Assembly: GCA_016928305.1 (NCBI GenBank)
Contig: JAFGKY010000020.1
Coordinates: 1 to 52,994, forward strand
Direction: 5' to 3'
DNA: 52,994 bases
Source of the DNA: Bacteroidales bacterium
Lineage (GTDB): Bacteria; Bacteroidota; Bacteroidia; Bacteroidales; UBA10428
Part shown: positions 8,241 through 15,913 of the stretch, piece by piece
Layout: every line of letters starts with the position of its first letter
How positions within the stretch are numbered: position 1 is the first letter of the stretch
Made by a program: the position numbers and the translations under genes
The notes under the pieces: generated by a model
The model's database searches: none
What the model was told of the DNA's origin: nothing
The model's input: only the letters and a program-made list of their open reading frames with translations

Positions 8241-10490
8241 TCATACGACAAAGGTGTCCACAATTTTTTTGAATTCAGGAAGAATCCTTAGAATTTTATC
8301 AACTTTGTTTAAGTGGATGAGAGCGGCAAGATAGCGTCCATAATGAATAAAAGATGAAATATTGTATTTCCGGCCTGCATTCTCTACATCCCGGGCAAAA
8401 CCTGAAAGATTCTCAACGGATAATACAGTTCTGACTTCGTTGTATTTTGGCATTAAGGAGGAAATACAGCTATCAATAAAGCCTTCCGGCAGTTGTCCGA
8501 AACTTTTTATGTTTTCTTTTGTTTCCAATACAAAATCAGGTTGCTGCATATCCGGGTAATCCTCTGTTTTTGAATTATCATTGGAAACGGGAAGGGTAAA
8601 TGTAACGGAAGTTCCCCGGGCAAGTTTACTGTCGATGGTGATTTCTCCCTTGCAACGATGTATCATTTCTTTGCATATTACCAGACCAAGGCCGGCCCCT
8701 TTCGATTCAGCCGTTCCGATTTTAGCCGGGTGAACATCGATCCGGAAAAGCTTCGGTAAATCCTCCGGTGCTATTCCAATACCCGTGTCCTCTACAGAAA
8801 TGACAACCTGCGGATCGCATACTTTGCCTGAGATATTAATCTTGCCGGAAGAAGGAGTAAAATTCAGGGCATTCGACATAAGATTCTGAAGAATGGACGC
8901 AACCATGAACTTATCTGCATAAGCTGCAAGGTTTTCAGGCAGGTCATAATGTAACTCTATCTCTTTTCGTACGGCTTCTTTATGGTTCATTTCCAGCACA
9001 TCTCTTATAAGATTTGTTATATTGATTTTTTCGGGTTTGTATTCAAAGTTTCGTCGTTGCAAACGTGACCATTCGAGCAGGTTATCAAGGATTTTGTTTA
9101 CATGAACGGATAAACCCTGGATATTCCTGGAATATCTTTCAATTTTTTCATATAGTTTTTCCTCACTGTTTTTCGCCAGAAGTTCAGAAAAGCCCAGTAT
9201 GGTCGAAAAAGGATTTTTCAGGTTATGGGCTACGAATGAGAAAAACTTGTCTTTTTGATCGTTTAATTCTTCCAGTTCTTTGCCCTGCTCTGCCAGCTTA
9301 AGGTTCAGATAACGGGTTTTACCGTTTAACCTGACCAACATAATCAATTGTATCAGGGTAAGAATAAAAAGGTTAATAATAATAAAAGCAGCTATGGTAA
9401 AGCGTTTAATTTTTTTTGATTTTTGAACATTTTGCTGTTTTAGCAATTCATTTTCTTTTTCCTTTTGTGTGATGTCGTATTTTGCCTGCAATTCTCCAAT
9501 ATGCAGTAACTTTTCTTCATTAAGCAGGGAATCAGAGATTTTTTTATAACGGATATGGTATTCCAGCGCTTTTTTATAATTCTGCTGCGACTCATATATA
9601 TCAGCAAGGTTTCGGTAAGATTCACCGGCAATTCTGAAAGTCTTGAGATCCCCTGTCAGCATTATAGATTCTTTTGAATATTTTGTGGCAGCAGGCATAT
9701 TGTTCAGACGGAAGTAAGTTATGCCAATCCTGCTCTTCGCATTAGCCAACATGAAGAGATCACCGTTTTTTTCAGCTAATTCCATGGCCTGGTAATAGTT
9801 CTTAAGGGATTCTTCATATTTTCCCAGCTTGAAATATCCATCCCCCAACTGGATCAGCAGATCTCTTTTTTCCGATTCCAAATCCAGGCTGTCGATAATC
9901 ATAAGGGAAATGAGGTAATACGATAATCCCTTGTCAATGCTGTCAATTCCAACAAATACGGAACCCAGATTGATATAATTACGGGCTACATCGGATACCC
10001 TCTTTTTTTCTATGTTGATAGTTATAGCCTTGTTAAAAAATGCAATGGCTTGTTGCGGATTATCGGTCGCATTATATAAGCTGCCCATAACCTCATAACA
10101 AAAAGCCTCTTCTTTTTCCAGCCCGGAATTTTGAAATTGTTTTAATGCTTCCAGCAGAAAAGCCATGGATTTATCGTAAATCCCTTTTAGCAGGTACAAT
10201 TCAGCAATCTTTAAATTAATTGTTCCCACCTGTTTCGGATCATTTACTGATATAGCTATCCCAAGTGCCTCCCGGGCAAATTCAAGGGATGCTGTTGCAT
10301 TGCTTTGCTGATACTGATTGCTCAGATCCAATAAATGAATGATCTTCAACGTATCGGGTAATGATTGCAATTGCTGGTGAATGCTATCGTTGAAAGTAGT
10401 ATTATCGATGGCAGATGCCTGGTGCAGTCCTGCAAAGAAAGAAAGCAATCCCAATAATGCTGCAAGGAAATTAGTTTTAGATAGGGACAT
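8241..10490 (-). CDS. TPR-repeat membrane histidine kinase
   Basis: 749 residues. A signal peptide (to about ASA, residue 27) is followed by roughly seven TPR-like helical repeats (about 50-330) in the periplasm, a coiled coil, one membrane helix (363-386), HisKA with His422 in FVAHNLKNPF, and HATPase_c with NLMSNALNFTP, DTGIGI and GAGLGL. About 100 further residues follow the kinase. They resemble the helical tail seen after many hybrid sensors (FARDVENAGRKYNISSFIHY), which looks like a degenerate HPt bundle without its His. No receiver is fused, but the next gene, 15 bp away, supplies REC plus a second kinase. The input ligand is unknown. The promoter should lie in the divergent gap to the phosphorylase gene. 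Confidence 0.9.
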   Translation of the reverse strand: MSLSKTNFLAALLGLLSFFAGLHQASAIDNTTFNDSIHQQLQSLPDTLKIIHLLDLSNQYQQSNATASLEFAREALGIAISVNDPKQVGTINLKIAELYLLKGIYDKSMAFLLEALKQFQNSGLEKEEAFCYEVMGSLYNATDNPQQAIAFFNKAITINIEKKRVSDVARNYINLGSVFVGIDSIDKGLSYYLISLMIIDSLDLESEKRDLLIQLGDGYFKLGKYEESLKNYYQAMELAEKNGDLFMLANAKSRIGITYFRLNNMPAATKYSKESIMLTGDLKTFRIAGESYRNLADIYESQQNYKKALEYHIRYKKISDSLLNEEKLLHIGELQAKYDITQKEKENELLKQQNVQKSKKIKRFTIAAFIIINLFILTLIQLIMLVRLNGKTRYLNLKLAEQGKELEELNDQKDKFFSFVAHNLKNPFSTILGFSELLAKNSEEKLYEKIERYSRNIQGLSVHVNKILDNLLEWSRLQRRNFEYKPEKINITNLIRDVLEMNHKEAVRKEIELHYDLPENLAAYADKFMVASILQNLMSNALNFTPSSGKINISGKVCDPQVVISVEDTGIGIAPEDLPKLFRIDVHPAKIGTAESKGAGLGLVICKEMIHRCKGEITIDSKLARGTSVTFTLPVSNDNSKTEDYPDMQQPDFVLETKENIKSFGQLPEGFIDSCISSLMPKYNEVRTVLSVENLSGFARDVENAGRKYNISSFIHYGRYLAALIHLNKVDKILRILPEFKKIVDTFVV

Positions 10491-10656
10491 AAAAGGAAAG
10501 AAATGAAATGAAACCTTTTTCTGCGAATTTAAAAAATTCTGCTATTGGGAAATCATTTTGTCGCACCAAGTAATTAACATTGAATGATTGCCTGCCGAAA
10601 ACATATAATAATTTAGTTGTCCTCAGCTGATGAATTAACAGATTAATAGAATTTGT

Positions 10657-10664
10657 TATTTTTG
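10657..10664 (+). promoter_or_regulatory. Putative -7 box for the purine nucleoside phosphorylase gene
   Basis: TATTTTTG fits TAnnTTTG and lies 20 bp before the ATG at 10685. A purine-rich gggaggaa a few bases before the ATG is one of the few good Shine-Dalgarno-like sites in this window. Confidence 0.4.
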
Positions 10665-10684
10665 AATAAAAAAGCAGGGAGGAA

Positions 10685-11485
10685 ATGTACGACCAGGCAA
10701 TTAATTATCTTAAATCCGCGGGTATCACTTCACCGGAAATCGGAATTGTTTTAGGTACAGGCTTGGGAAAGATGGTGAATGAGCTGGACCTCATCCATGT
10801 ATTGGATTATGGGCAAATCCCGAATTTTCCGGTAGCAACAGTGGAATTTCATCATGGAAAGCTGCTGTATGGAGAATTGTTCGGGAAAAAAATCCTTGCC
10901 ATGCAGGGAAGATTTCATTATTATGAGGGTTATTCCTTACAACAGGTCACTTTTCCCATAAGGATCATGAAATTGCTGGGGATAAACTACCTTCTTTTAT
11001 CCAATGCAGCTGGTGCGCTTAATCTTAATTATAAAAAAGGCAGCCTGATGCTTATTGAGGATCATATAAATTTCCTGCCGGATAATCCGCTGCGGGGACT
11101 CAATGATGACAAAATGGGGCCACGCTTCCCCGATATGCATCAGCCCTATTCTTCCTTTTTGAATGAGAGACTTTTAGCTATAGCATTACGTGAAAAAATA
11201 GTGTTGCATAAGGGTGTGTATGTTGCAGTGCCGGGCCCGAATTTTGAAACACGGGCAGAATACAGACTCTTTCGGAATTATGCTGATGCAGTGGGAATGT
11301 CAACTGTTCCTGAAGTGATTGTGGCCAACCATATGGGACTGCCCTGTGCAGCTGTTTCCGTTCTTACCGACGAATGTGATCCGGATAACCTGAGCCCGGC
11401 CAGCATCGATGATATCCTTGAGACGGCAGGAAAAGCTGAGGAGGGACTGGTTAAGCTTTTTTGTTCCCTGATCAGGGAGTTATAA
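10685..11485 (+). CDS. punA: Trimeric purine nucleoside phosphorylase
   Basis: 266 residues, typical of the trimeric (PNP-I) class. The enzyme splits purine nucleosides with phosphate into base and ribose-1-phosphate. Seen here: the phosphate loop GTGLG (24-28), EFHHGKL near 54, GRFHYYEGY (75-83), SNAAGAL near 106, GPNFETRAEYR with Glu188 (equivalent of human Glu201) and VGMSTVPE (203-210). The base-recognition Asn of human PNP (Asn243) is Asp229 here (SVLTDECDP), a substitution linked to acceptance of 6-amino purines. The gene stands alone on the plus strand, convergent with the cyclase gene. The start at 10685 is supported by a good ribosome-binding site. Confidence 0.92.
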   Translation: MYDQAINYLKSAGITSPEIGIVLGTGLGKMVNELDLIHVLDYGQIPNFPVATVEFHHGKLLYGELFGKKILAMQGRFHYYEGYSLQQVTFPIRIMKLLGINYLLLSNAAGALNLNYKKGSLMLIEDHINFLPDNPLRGLNDDKMGPRFPDMHQPYSSFLNERLLAIALREKIVLHKGVYVAVPGPNFETRAEYRLFRNYADAVGMSTVPEVIVANHMGLPCAAVSVLTDECDPDNLSPASIDDILETAGKAEEGLVKLFCSLIREL

Positions 11486-11541
11486 GAGGGGAGACAGGAA
11501 GAAGGGTGAAAGAAAGAACGGATAAAAAAGAGAGAAAATAA

Positions 11542-12222
11542 TTAATGACTATCTTTCTCTGTAAAGTTAAAAAAAACACTCAGGGCGCAGGCTCTTACCG
11601 GTGAACCGTCACCTTCTTCGATTTTAAGTGGAAAACAGCTGAACCAGAATTTCTTTCCGATAAGTTGTTCAAGGCCCCTTAAATTTTCAATGATAATTAT
11701 GTTCCTTGAAAGTAAGGTTTTGTGAACAGGCAGTGCAGTATCTCCAAGCGGATCCACACTCAAAGTGTCCATGCCCAAACCCTTGAGTGAAAATTGGGTC
11801 AGATAATCGGCAGCTTCCTGTGTGATTGTCGGGAATTCCCCGGTATACAGCGGGGTGTTCCAGTGCTTATCCATGCCGGTATTTAGCAAGAGAAAATCAA
11901 CGGAGGCAATTTCCTTTTTTTGTAAAATCAGAAAATCTGTGGTTATTGAATGAAAAGTAACAAAATGCCGGCAATCCAAAACCATACCCCTTCCAAAAAA
12001 CCTGTTGAGAGAGGCATTACTTGTATGAAATCCATCATGTATCATATGAAAAGGACAATCAATATGAGTACCATGATGGGAGGAAAGGCTAAGCTGTTTT
12101 TCACGGTATCCATTTAATTCCAAAACAGCAACAACATTGGTAACAGGCTTTTCCGATCCCGGATAAACACTGATGGTTGAAGACAGGCTATGCGATAAAT
12201 CAATGATATCGAAAGGTTTCAA
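11542..12222 (-). CDS. Cyclase-family metal hydrolase (kynurenine formamidase-like)
   Basis: 226 residues, belonging to the PF04199 cyclase family, whose members include kynurenine formamidase and other amide or lactone hydrolases. The signature H-x-G-T-H-x-D-x-P-x-H is intact in SSHHGTHIDCPFH, which binds zinc. The start IDLSHSLSSTISVYPGSEKP is also typical. Other family blocks are DFLLLNTGMD and LSRNIIIIENLRGLEQL. No tryptophan-degradation genes are nearby, so the substrate is open. It is convergent with the phosphorylase gene and divergent from the HD-domain gene, with an 89-bp gap to the latter. Confidence 0.85.
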   Translation of the reverse strand: MKPFDIIDLSHSLSSTISVYPGSEKPVTNVVAVLELNGYREKQLSLSSHHGTHIDCPFHMIHDGFHTSNASLNRFFGRGMVLDCRHFVTFHSITTDFLILQKKEIASVDFLLLNTGMDKHWNTPLYTGEFPTITQEAADYLTQFSLKGLGMDTLSVDPLGDTALPVHKTLLSRNIIIIENLRGLEQLIGKKFWFSCFPLKIEEGDGSPVRACALSVFFNFTEKDSH

Positions 12223-12311
12223 GAAAACGGACTTTTTAATAAAGATAGTAATATAAGATTAATTTAAGTTTTTTACCCGCAATAACATAATTTTACCCAA
12301 AAATACAACGA

Positions 12312-12908
12312 ATGGAAAATAGAATTCCAACCCGTGAGGAAGCATGGAGGCTCCTCAGGCAATATAATCAGAATGAAAGTCTGCTAAAGCATGCCTTATC
12401 GGTCGAAGCTGTAATGCGTCATTTTGCAGAAATTTTCGGAGAAGATGTTGAAAAATGGGGTGTGATCGGACTGATCCATGATCTGGATTATGAAAAATAT
12501 CCGGATCAGCATTGCCGGATGACAAAAAAAATTCTGGAAGATGAAAAATGGCCGGCGGATTATATCCATTCAGTTCTGAGTCATGCCTGGGGCATTTGTT
12601 CCGATGTTGAACCTGCGCATGTCATGGAAAAGGTATTGTTCACCATTGATGAATTAACCGGACTGGTTACCGCATCTGTGTTGGTGCGCCCGTCAAAATC
12701 GATATTGGATATGGAAGCGCGGTCGGTGAAGAAGAAATGGAATATGAAGAACTTTGCAGCGGGAGCCAATCGTGAGGTAATTGAAAAAGGAGCGGCCCTG
12801 TTGGGGAGAGATCTTGATTTTGTGATTGAGGAAACCATCCGAGGAATGCGGAAGGTGGCAGATGCTATCGGATTGAAGGGATCGGTCGAGGGGAAAAGCA
12901 ATCAGTAG
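12312..12908 (+). CDS. HD-domain (HDIG) hydrolase
   Basis: 198 residues. The HD phosphohydrolase core is visible: the first His in LLKHALSVEAVM (about residue 26), the HD pair in GLIHDLDYEKYPDQH (about 58-59), another His in YIHSVLSHAWG, and a late Asp in FTIDELTGLV. Proteins of this length and pattern are usually annotated as HDIG-domain hydrolases. Substrates in this group are nucleotides or phosphate esters, and none is established here. The charged C-terminus (EGKSNQ) is followed by heptamer repeats. Translation starts at ATG 12312, nine bases after a purine-poor stretch, so no ribosome-binding site helps decide the start. Confidence 0.85.
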   Translation: MENRIPTREEAWRLLRQYNQNESLLKHALSVEAVMRHFAEIFGEDVEKWGVIGLIHDLDYEKYPDQHCRMTKKILEDEKWPADYIHSVLSHAWGICSDVEPAHVMEKVLFTIDELTGLVTASVLVRPSKSILDMEARSVKKKWNMKNFAAGANREVIEKGAALLGRDLDFVIEETIRGMRKVADAIGLKGSVEGKSNQ

Positions 12909-12917
12909 CCGGCTATT

Positions 12918-13003
12918 AGTGAGAAGTGAAAAACGAAAAGTGAAATCCACCTTCGCTAAAGCTATGGTGGATAAAAGTGAAAAGTGAAAAATGAGAAGTG
13001 AAA
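12918..13003. repeat. Heptamer arrays (AGTGAAA) around a REP-like hairpin
   Basis: About four 7-bp units (agtgaga, agtgaaa, aacgaaa, agtgaaa) at 12918-12945 and four more at 12975-13003 have the same orientation. Between them lies an imperfect palindrome at 12946-12971 with stem tccacc/ggtgga. The palindrome closely matches 5852-5876. The region lies just downstream of the HD-domain gene. Confidence 0.75.
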
Positions 13004-13122
13004 TTTATATGCAAATTTCTTTTTTGTCTTTTCCAAATAGCACTATTTTTTTACCTTTAATAGCAGTTAAATACGACCTGGCAGATTGCTGAAGTTTGCC
13101 GGGATTAAACTTTTTATACATC

Positions 13123-14526
13123 ATGAAACGCAGAGACTTTATAAAAACATCAGGCGTGATCGCCGCAGGCAGTTTGCTGGTGTCACCGGCAAGTTCATAC
13201 GGGCTTCCCGGCCTATCAGGTAAAAAGCGTATAGCACTTGTAGGTACCGGAAGCAGGGGCATAACCATGTGGGGAAAATCCCTGTTGGAAGACTATAGCG
13301 ACATGCTTGAATTTGTGGGATTGTGTGATATTAATCCGGGAAGGCTATCCTTTGCGAAGGAATTCATGGGTGTAAATTGTCCGGTTTTTACCGATTTTAG
13401 CGAAATGATGACCCAAACAAGGCCGGACATGTTGATTGTAACAACCGTGGATGCTACCCATGATGAATTTATCATTAAAGGAATGGAAATGGGGGCTGAT
13501 GTAATTACTGAAAAACCCATGACTACTGATGAAGTAAAATGCCAGCATATATTGAACGCAGAAAGGAAGACCGGTAAAAAGCTCAGGGTCACCTTCAATT
13601 ACCGTTACGGCACTTTGTTTACCAGAATCAGGGAGTTGCTGGCAGAGGAACGGATCGGCCGCATCACCTCCGTGGATTTTCATTGGTACCTGAACACTTA
13701 TCATGGTGCGGATTATTTCAGGAGATGGCACAGTATCAGGGCCAAGAGCGGTACGCTTTTGTGTCATAAGGCCAGTCATCATTTCGATCTGCTGAACTGG
13801 TGGATCGATTCGGATCCGGTTGAGGTTCATGCTTACGGGAATCTGGAGCATTACGGTAAAAACAATCCATTCAGGGGGCTGGGATGCCGTTCCTGTCCTC
13901 ATAAAGAAAACTGCAAGTTTTACTGGGATATTACCAGGAATCCTTTCTATATGAAGGTTTATGTTGATAATGAAAAATATGACGGATACCTTCGCGATAA
14001 TTGCGTATGGAGGGAAGAGATCGATATTTACGACAAGATGGCCGTCCAGGTAAAATATGCCAACGATGTCCAGGTTAGTTATTCCCTTACTACCTATTCA
14101 CCTTTCGAGGGTCTGACGATCGCTTTCAATGGCATGAAAGGGCGGATAGACAGCTGGCAGGATCTGCCCTGGCGTGAGAAGGAAAAGGTTGACCAGGCTG
14201 AACGCCATGCAAAAGAAATGGATCAGCAGGCCAGGGAAAAAGAAGAAGCTTTTGACGAAATTGCTGTTTCTGACAATTTCGGCGATACCAAACTGATTCA
14301 GGTTCCAAGGGTAAGAGGTGGTCACGGGGGCGGGGACAAACGTCTCAAGGATCAGATTTTCAGGGATGAAAACATGCCGGATCCCTTACGTCATTCAGCC
14401 GGTTCACGTGACGGGGCCATGTCTATTTTACTGGGGGTTGCAGCGCGAAAAAGCATTGATGAAGGCAGACCGGTGAAAATTGAAGAATTGACGGATCTGA
14501 AGCCACATCCGAAAAGGGGAGTATAG
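13123..14526 (+). CDS. Tat-exported Gfo/Idh/MocA-family oxidoreductase
   Basis: 467 residues. The start is set at 13123 because MKRRDFIKTSGVIAAGSLL is a twin-arginine signal; the frame extends nine codons upstream without support. The mature protein has the NAD(P)-binding Rossmann motif GTGSRG, a GLCDINPGR segment, the family signature EKPM (VITEKPM) and a C-terminal domain with KASHHFDLLNWW holding the likely catalytic His. A cysteine group CRSCPHKENC near residues 255-264 resembles a small metal-binding insert seen in part of the family. Periplasmic members act on sugars or glycosides; GH109-type activity is possible but not shown. The gene is monocistronic, and an octamer array begins within a few bases of its stop. 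Confidence 0.88.
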   Translation: MKRRDFIKTSGVIAAGSLLVSPASSYGLPGLSGKKRIALVGTGSRGITMWGKSLLEDYSDMLEFVGLCDINPGRLSFAKEFMGVNCPVFTDFSEMMTQTRPDMLIVTTVDATHDEFIIKGMEMGADVITEKPMTTDEVKCQHILNAERKTGKKLRVTFNYRYGTLFTRIRELLAEERIGRITSVDFHWYLNTYHGADYFRRWHSIRAKSGTLLCHKASHHFDLLNWWIDSDPVEVHAYGNLEHYGKNNPFRGLGCRSCPHKENCKFYWDITRNPFYMKVYVDNEKYDGYLRDNCVWREEIDIYDKMAVQVKYANDVQVSYSLTTYSPFEGLTIAFNGMKGRIDSWQDLPWREKEKVDQAERHAKEMDQQAREKEEAFDEIAVSDNFGDTKLIQVPRVRGGHGGGDKRLKDQIFRDENMPDPLRHSAGSRDGAMSILLGVAARKSIDEGRPVKIEELTDLKPHPKRGV

Positions 14527-14528
14527 TT

Positions 14529-14611
14529 AAAAGTTTGAAAGTTTGAAAGTTTGAAAGTTTGAAAGTTTGAAAGTTTGAAAGTTTGAAAATTTGAAAGTTT
14601 GAAAGTTTGAA
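14529..14611. repeat. Octamer array (AAGTTTGA), about 10 units
   Basis: Roughly ten copies of the same 8-bp unit as at 5524-5593, with one unit altered (aaaatttg). It begins three bases after the stop codon of the oxidoreductase gene. On the minus strand it produces a spurious repetitive reading frame (FQTFKLSN repeats), which is not a gene. Confidence 0.95.
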
Positions 14612-14632
14612 TATCAGTCTTCAAATAACGGG

Positions 14633-14815
14633 TTATGACCTGAACATGAAATTTACGGCACCCACCATGCAAAGGCCGGCCCACAGGTAATTCAATTTAA
14701 CCGGTTTCTTAAGGTACAGGATGCTGAAGGGAATTATCCTTATGCAATTATGCACGGTTAAACAAAAAAACCAAAATAAGTTTTGAGCAGGTTTTATTAA
14801 GTGCGAGGTCCTCAA
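14633..14815 (-). pseudogene. C-terminal remnant of a DUF486 (DMT-like) membrane protein gene
   Basis: The last ~35 codons before the stop at 14633 read IIPFSILYLKKPVKLNYLWA followed by GLCMVGAVNFMFRS. This closely resembles the C-terminal end of DUF486 family proteins, small four-helix membrane proteins of about 110-120 residues. The upstream part of the frame does not continue the family, and the other minus-strand frames contain stops, so about two thirds of the gene is gone. It lies between an octamer array and a 68-bp inverted repeat, which suggests that rearrangement destroyed the gene. The assignment rests on remembered family sequence, not on a search. Confidence 0.6.
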
Positions 14816-14827
14816 TGACTATATACG

Positions 14828-14895
14828 GGGATGTCCAAAAAGTTCAGGACGAATAAGGCATATATGGAGTGCAGGCAAAACTTTTTGGACATCCC
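14828..14895. repeat. 68-bp inverted repeat (hairpin or MITE remnant)
   Basis: Perfect 17-bp arms (gggatgtccaaaaagtt at 14828-14844 and its complement at 14879-14895) enclose 34 bp without a reading frame. The arms are unrelated to those of the 152-bp element. It lies just downstream of the minus-strand outer-membrane protein gene at 14934, so it may also act as a terminator-like hairpin, though no T-run follows. Confidence 0.8.
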
Positions 14896-14933
14896 TGCGA
14901 AAAAGAAAAACCATCAAGCAAAATGCAAAACTC

Positions 14934-15572
14934 TTAAAACATAAAAATTACTCCAAATGAGATTGCAGAAGGATTAATATCAAAACCGATTTCCCTGCTC
15001 GTATCCGTATTTTCATCTTCATCCACATCTATAATGGTTGAAAATCCTAACCACCCTATGGTTGTCTCAATTAATATATTGGGGGTAAGGCAATAATATA
15101 CACCCGGAGAAAAGCCTCCTGAAGCGGAAACGATACTGTGAGAATATTCAAGGGACTCAAATGACGAATTGTCGTATGTGCGTTTATGACTACCTATACC
15201 TACACCGGCAGAAACCTCAACAAACATCCCTCCCGTTCCTGAAATAACATAATACCGGAAAAATGGATCGATTTCGAAGGTGAACGAAGAAAATTTACCT
15301 CCGGAAATGTCATCAGGATATTTGGTAGTATAACCGGTTACTCCAATACGACCCCCTAATACTGATCTTTCACCAAGAAAGCCACCAATTAAAGGCAAGA
15401 CAGAATAACTGGTCGTTTTGCTGTCTGTAACAGAAGTTCCGTTGGTTTCTGATTCACTGGTACGGAAAGTAACACCCAGGTTGCCTCCCAGTAGGACTTT
15501 CCCGCGAGCCGGCTGTGCATTTACAGCAAGGCTGGCGAAAGCAAGTAATAATCCGATAATAATCTGTTTCAT
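14934..15572 (-). CDS. Outer-membrane beta-barrel protein
   Basis: 212 residues from ATG 15572, chosen because MKQIIIGLLLAFASLAVNAQ is a clean signal peptide; the frame extends upstream by 13 codons that look non-coding. After the signal peptide come alternating amphipathic strands typical of small 8-10-stranded barrels (GKVLLGGNLGVTF, SVLPLIGGFL, GRIGVTGYT, PFFRYYVI, MFVEVSAGVGIG, FSPGVYYCL), and the C-terminus ISFGVIFMF ends in Phe as expected for outer-membrane proteins. The specific role is unknown. It is divergent from the SAM-riboswitch-controlled gene. Confidence 0.8.
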   Translation of the reverse strand: MKQIIIGLLLAFASLAVNAQPARGKVLLGGNLGVTFRTSESETNGTSVTDSKTTSYSVLPLIGGFLGERSVLGGRIGVTGYTTKYPDDISGGKFSSFTFEIDPFFRYYVISGTGGMFVEVSAGVGIGSHKRTYDNSSFESLEYSHSIVSASGGFSPGVYYCLTPNILIETTIGWLGFSTIIDVDEDENTDTSREIGFDINPSAISFGVIFMF

Positions 15573-15665
15573 AGTTTTATGTGTTGGTGATATACAAATG
15601 TAATAAAACAAAATCTTACAAATGAACTATTTATTTAATCAATGATATTGTCTGAAAAATATTAC

Positions 15666-15673
15666 TATATTTG
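15666..15673 (+). promoter_or_regulatory. -7 box ahead of the SAM riboswitch
   Basis: TATATTTG matches TAnnTTTG exactly and lies about 22 bp before the first riboswitch stem, so the transcript would begin just ahead of the aptamer. The -33 element is not clear. Confidence 0.55.
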
Positions 15674-15695
15674 TCGCCTGAGTTCTTTGTTTATT

Positions 15696-15806
15696 ACTTA
15701 TCCAGAAAGGTGGAGGGAACGGCCCTTTGAAACCTTAGCAACCCTCTCTGCAAAGCGGAGAGAAGGTGCTAACTCCTGCTCTCCGGTCACGGAGAGGAAG
15801 ATAAGT
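15696..15806 (+). promoter_or_regulatory. SAM-I (S-box) riboswitch aptamer
   Basis: The closing stem acttatc (15696-15702) pairs with gataagt (15800-15806). Inside are the conserved SAM-I blocks: agaaaggtggagggaac, then ggccctttgaaaccttagca, the P3 hairpin ctctctgcaaagcggagag, aaggtgctaactcctgc and the P4 hairpin ctctccggtcacggagag. This is a textbook S-box layout. It binds S-adenosylmethionine. It controls the homoserine dehydrogenase gene 108 bp downstream through the terminator that follows. Confidence 0.95.
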
Positions 15807-15828
15807 CATCAGATCATGCAGCATATGA

Positions 15829-15860
15829 AACTCTTTTGACTTGTCAGAAGGGTTTTTTTG
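15829..15860 (+). terminator. Riboswitch expression-platform terminator
   Basis: The 12-bp stem aactcttttgac (15829-15840) with gtcagaagggtt (15843-15854), including G-U pairs, has a 2-nt loop as drawn and is followed by a run of T residues. It lies 22 bp after the aptamer and 54 bp before the hom start, so SAM binding would stop transcription here. Confidence 0.8.
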
Positions 15861-15913
15861 TTTTCAGCAGGTTGTTTTTCCCCACTGTTTTAACCATTAA
15901 AAAGAATTACACT

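Noticed and set aside
14391..14684. Minus-strand 97-residue frame with FQTFKLSN repeats
   Set aside because: It is a by-product of translating the octamer DNA array and the 3' end of the oxidoreductase gene in reverse.
15836..15913. N-terminal extension of homoserine dehydrogenase
   Set aside because: This stretch is the riboswitch terminator and leader; the family N-terminus begins at the ATG at 15914.
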